From: an uncultured Lacibacter sp.
GTDB taxonomy: Bacteria; Bacteroidota; Bacteroidia; Chitinophagales; Chitinophagaceae
DNA: 12,658 bases
Direction of reading: 5' to 3'
Assembly (NCBI RefSeq): GCF_946479605.1
Contig: NZ_CAMLGT010000096.1
Span: 1-12,658 of the forward strand
Within the stretch, counting starts at the first letter, position 1. Every line of letters starts with the position of its first letter. Of this stretch, positions 11,524 to 12,658 are shown one piece after another. Under the pieces are notes generated by a model. It was given only the letters and a program-made list of their open reading frames with translations, ran no database searches and was not told where the DNA came from. Position numbers and translations under genes: made by a program.

Positions 11524-12658
11524 TCAGAGATGGAAGGAAGCTGATAATGTACAGCCTTTGCCGGGGGCAGATTCAAGTTTCATGTGGCCATTATAGATCA
11601 ATAAACGGCTTTGAATATTTCTGAACCCTAAGCCGTTTTTTAGTTTACTGTTGTCAAAGCCAAGCCCGTCATCATGCAACTCTATATGAACAGTATCATT
11701 TACAGAGTATATGTTTATGCTCACATGCGTAGCCTCGGCATACTTAATAATATTGTTCAGCTGTTCCTGTACCACACGGTAGATCATTAATTTCTGTTCA
11801 TCATTAAGTTTTGTATCATCAAGTTCAGATGCGGTAAAATTGAAGCTGATTTTTTTAATACGGCTGATGTTTGAAAACAGCCGTTCGATCGATTGTTCTA
11901 ATGTCATCAGCGAAAAGGCAGGCGGTTTCATGGTGGCAGACAGTAAACGGATCTCTTGCTGTACTTCTGTTACCATTTTTTTTGCTTCACCGATCATTAA
12001 TATATTGTTATCAAGCTTCAATTTTGTATTACTAAGGTATAAATTGATCACCGTCAATATCTGTGAGATGTTGTCGTGCAGCTCCTGTGCCCACCTGTTG
12101 CGTTCATTTTCCTCTGCTTTAATAATTGTGCTGGCAAGCCGTTGTTTATGTTTTAATTGCTGATTGTAATATTCAGCCTGCAGGTTGCGTAGTTGAGACA
12201 CATCCTGTATTTCACCAATAAGGCGATGGATTTTTCCTGCTTCATTCCTGATGAGGAAAACGCTGCTGATAACTGTGTAATACTTATTGTCTGTTCCCAG
12301 TACTTTGTATTCGGTGGTCCATACATCCTGCAAGGACAGGATTGCAGCATCATATTCACTTCTTACCCTCGTACGTTCGTCTTTATGAATGCGTTCAAGA
12401 AACTGCGAAAGAAAATCAGGAACGTTATCAGACAGGCTGGGGAAGAAGAATCTCATTTTGCTATTGATCTGGGCCGTTCTTGTTTCAATATTGTAATCGA
12501 TCATACCACCACGGCTGGCAATATTCAATGCATCTATTTTTTGTTCAAGAGAGCATTTTTGTTTGTCGACTTTACGTATGCGGAGGAGAAGGTAGTGACT
12601 CACTAAAAAAAGTAAAATACCCGATACCAAAACAAATGCTAACCCTTTTTTATTATGA
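11524..12658 (-). CDS. PAS-domain sensor histidine kinase (HisKA_3/HPK7 type), 5' end beyond the window
   Basis: The frame is open to the right edge: upstream of a TTG at 12630 it continues in frame with GLAFV feeding straight into a hydrophobic helix (GLAFVLVSGILLFLVSHYLL), so the real start lies outside and 377 codons are visible. Numbering from the TTG: membrane helix (to about 16), PAS domain (about 30-145, with VWTTEYKVL and RLIGEIQDVS), coiled linker, HisKA_3 phosphoacceptor helix with ENERNRWAQELHDNISQIL (174-192, His185), and an HATPase domain with N-box EQLNNIIKYA (289-298), G1 DDGLGFD (320-326), G2 NGLGFRNI (332-339) and a final GKGCTLS. All catalytic boxes look intact. It should sense a signal through PAS and phosphorylate a NarL/LuxR-type regulator, but none is encoded in this window. 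Confidence 0.93.
   Translation of the reverse strand, partial: HNKKGLAFVLVSGILLFLVSHYLLLRIRKVDKQKCSLEQKIDALNIASRGGMIDYNIETRTAQINSKMRFFFPSLSDNVPDFLSQFLERIHKDERTRVRSEYDAAILSLQDVWTTEYKVLGTDNKYYTVISSVFLIRNEAGKIHRLIGEIQDVSQLRNLQAEYYNQQLKHKQRLASTIIKAEENERNRWAQELHDNISQILTVINLYLSNTKLKLDNNILMIGEAKKMVTEVQQEIRLLSATMKPPAFSLMTLEQSIERLFSNISRIKKISFNFTASELDDTKLNDEQKLMIYRVVQEQLNNIIKYAEATHVSINIYSVNDTVHIELHDDGLGFDNSKLKNGLGFRNIQSRLLIYNGHMKLESAPGKGCTLSASFHL

Noticed and set aside
11506..11525. Hairpin GATTTG / CAAATC at the kinase stop codon
   Set aside because: Only 6 bp, AT-rich, overlaps the stop and lacks a T-run; the 11396-11419 hairpin is a better terminator.
12628..12630. TTG as the start of the PAS kinase
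   Set aside because: The frame continues upstream in frame to the edge and lengthens the membrane helix sensibly, so the true start is outside the window.

Overview
The window looks like a stretch of chromosome from a Bacteroidota bacterium, most likely of the Chitinophagaceae type. This rests on several traits seen together: Shine-Dalgarno motifs are mostly weak or absent, signal peptides end in forms such as LFAQ and SAQGQ, there is an OmpA protein with thrombospondin type-3 (TSP3) repeats, an EF-G paralogue of the EF-G2 type, a YD-repeat secreted protein, a MHS-type transporter paired with a tiny membrane protein, and HisKA_3-type sensor kinases. No phage, insertion sequence, CRISPR array, rRNA or tRNA gene was recognised.

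Layout, left to right. (1) Positions 1-487 hold two small unrecognised genes sharing an ATGA overlap; the first is open to the left edge. (2) Positions 464-623 hold a nested inverted repeat about 160 bp long, with 17-bp outer arms and 12-bp inner arms on exactly the same axis. It can fold as a cloverleaf and supplies the stop codon of the second small gene. (3) A secreted YD/RHS-like protein (753-1664, +) converges on an OmpA/TSP3 outer-membrane protein (1736-3157, -) across a strong two-way terminator. (4) A coiled-coil hypothetical protein (3323-3700, +) is followed by an EF-G2-like GTPase (3840-5978, +) with a structured leader and a terminator. (5) A MHS-family symporter (6188-7717, +) and an 82-residue two-helix protein (7721-7969, +) form an operon, which converges on a dodecin-family gene (8043-8243, -). 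(6) A 412-bp gene-free stretch (8244-8655) carries a promoter-like motif shared with the EF-G2 leader, a perfect 14-bp palindrome and GAACT repeats. (7) A GAF protein with a degenerate histidine-kinase core (8656-9834, +) meets a CvpA-CAP fusion protein (9839-10780, -) tail to tail, 4 bp apart. (8) A glycine-zipper lipoprotein (10857-11291, -) with its own terminator and a PAS sensor kinase (11524 to right edge, -) finish the window.

Most units are short and independently transcribed, as the five terminator hairpins show. Envelope functions are common (OmpA anchor, glycine-zipper lipoprotein, CvpA-CAP, YD protein), and there are two signalling proteins without an adjacent response regulator. 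The least explained items are the cloverleaf element with the small gene pair it abuts, and the spaced motif CTGTTGC-N14-GCTTGTACTTA found in two distant intergenic regions.
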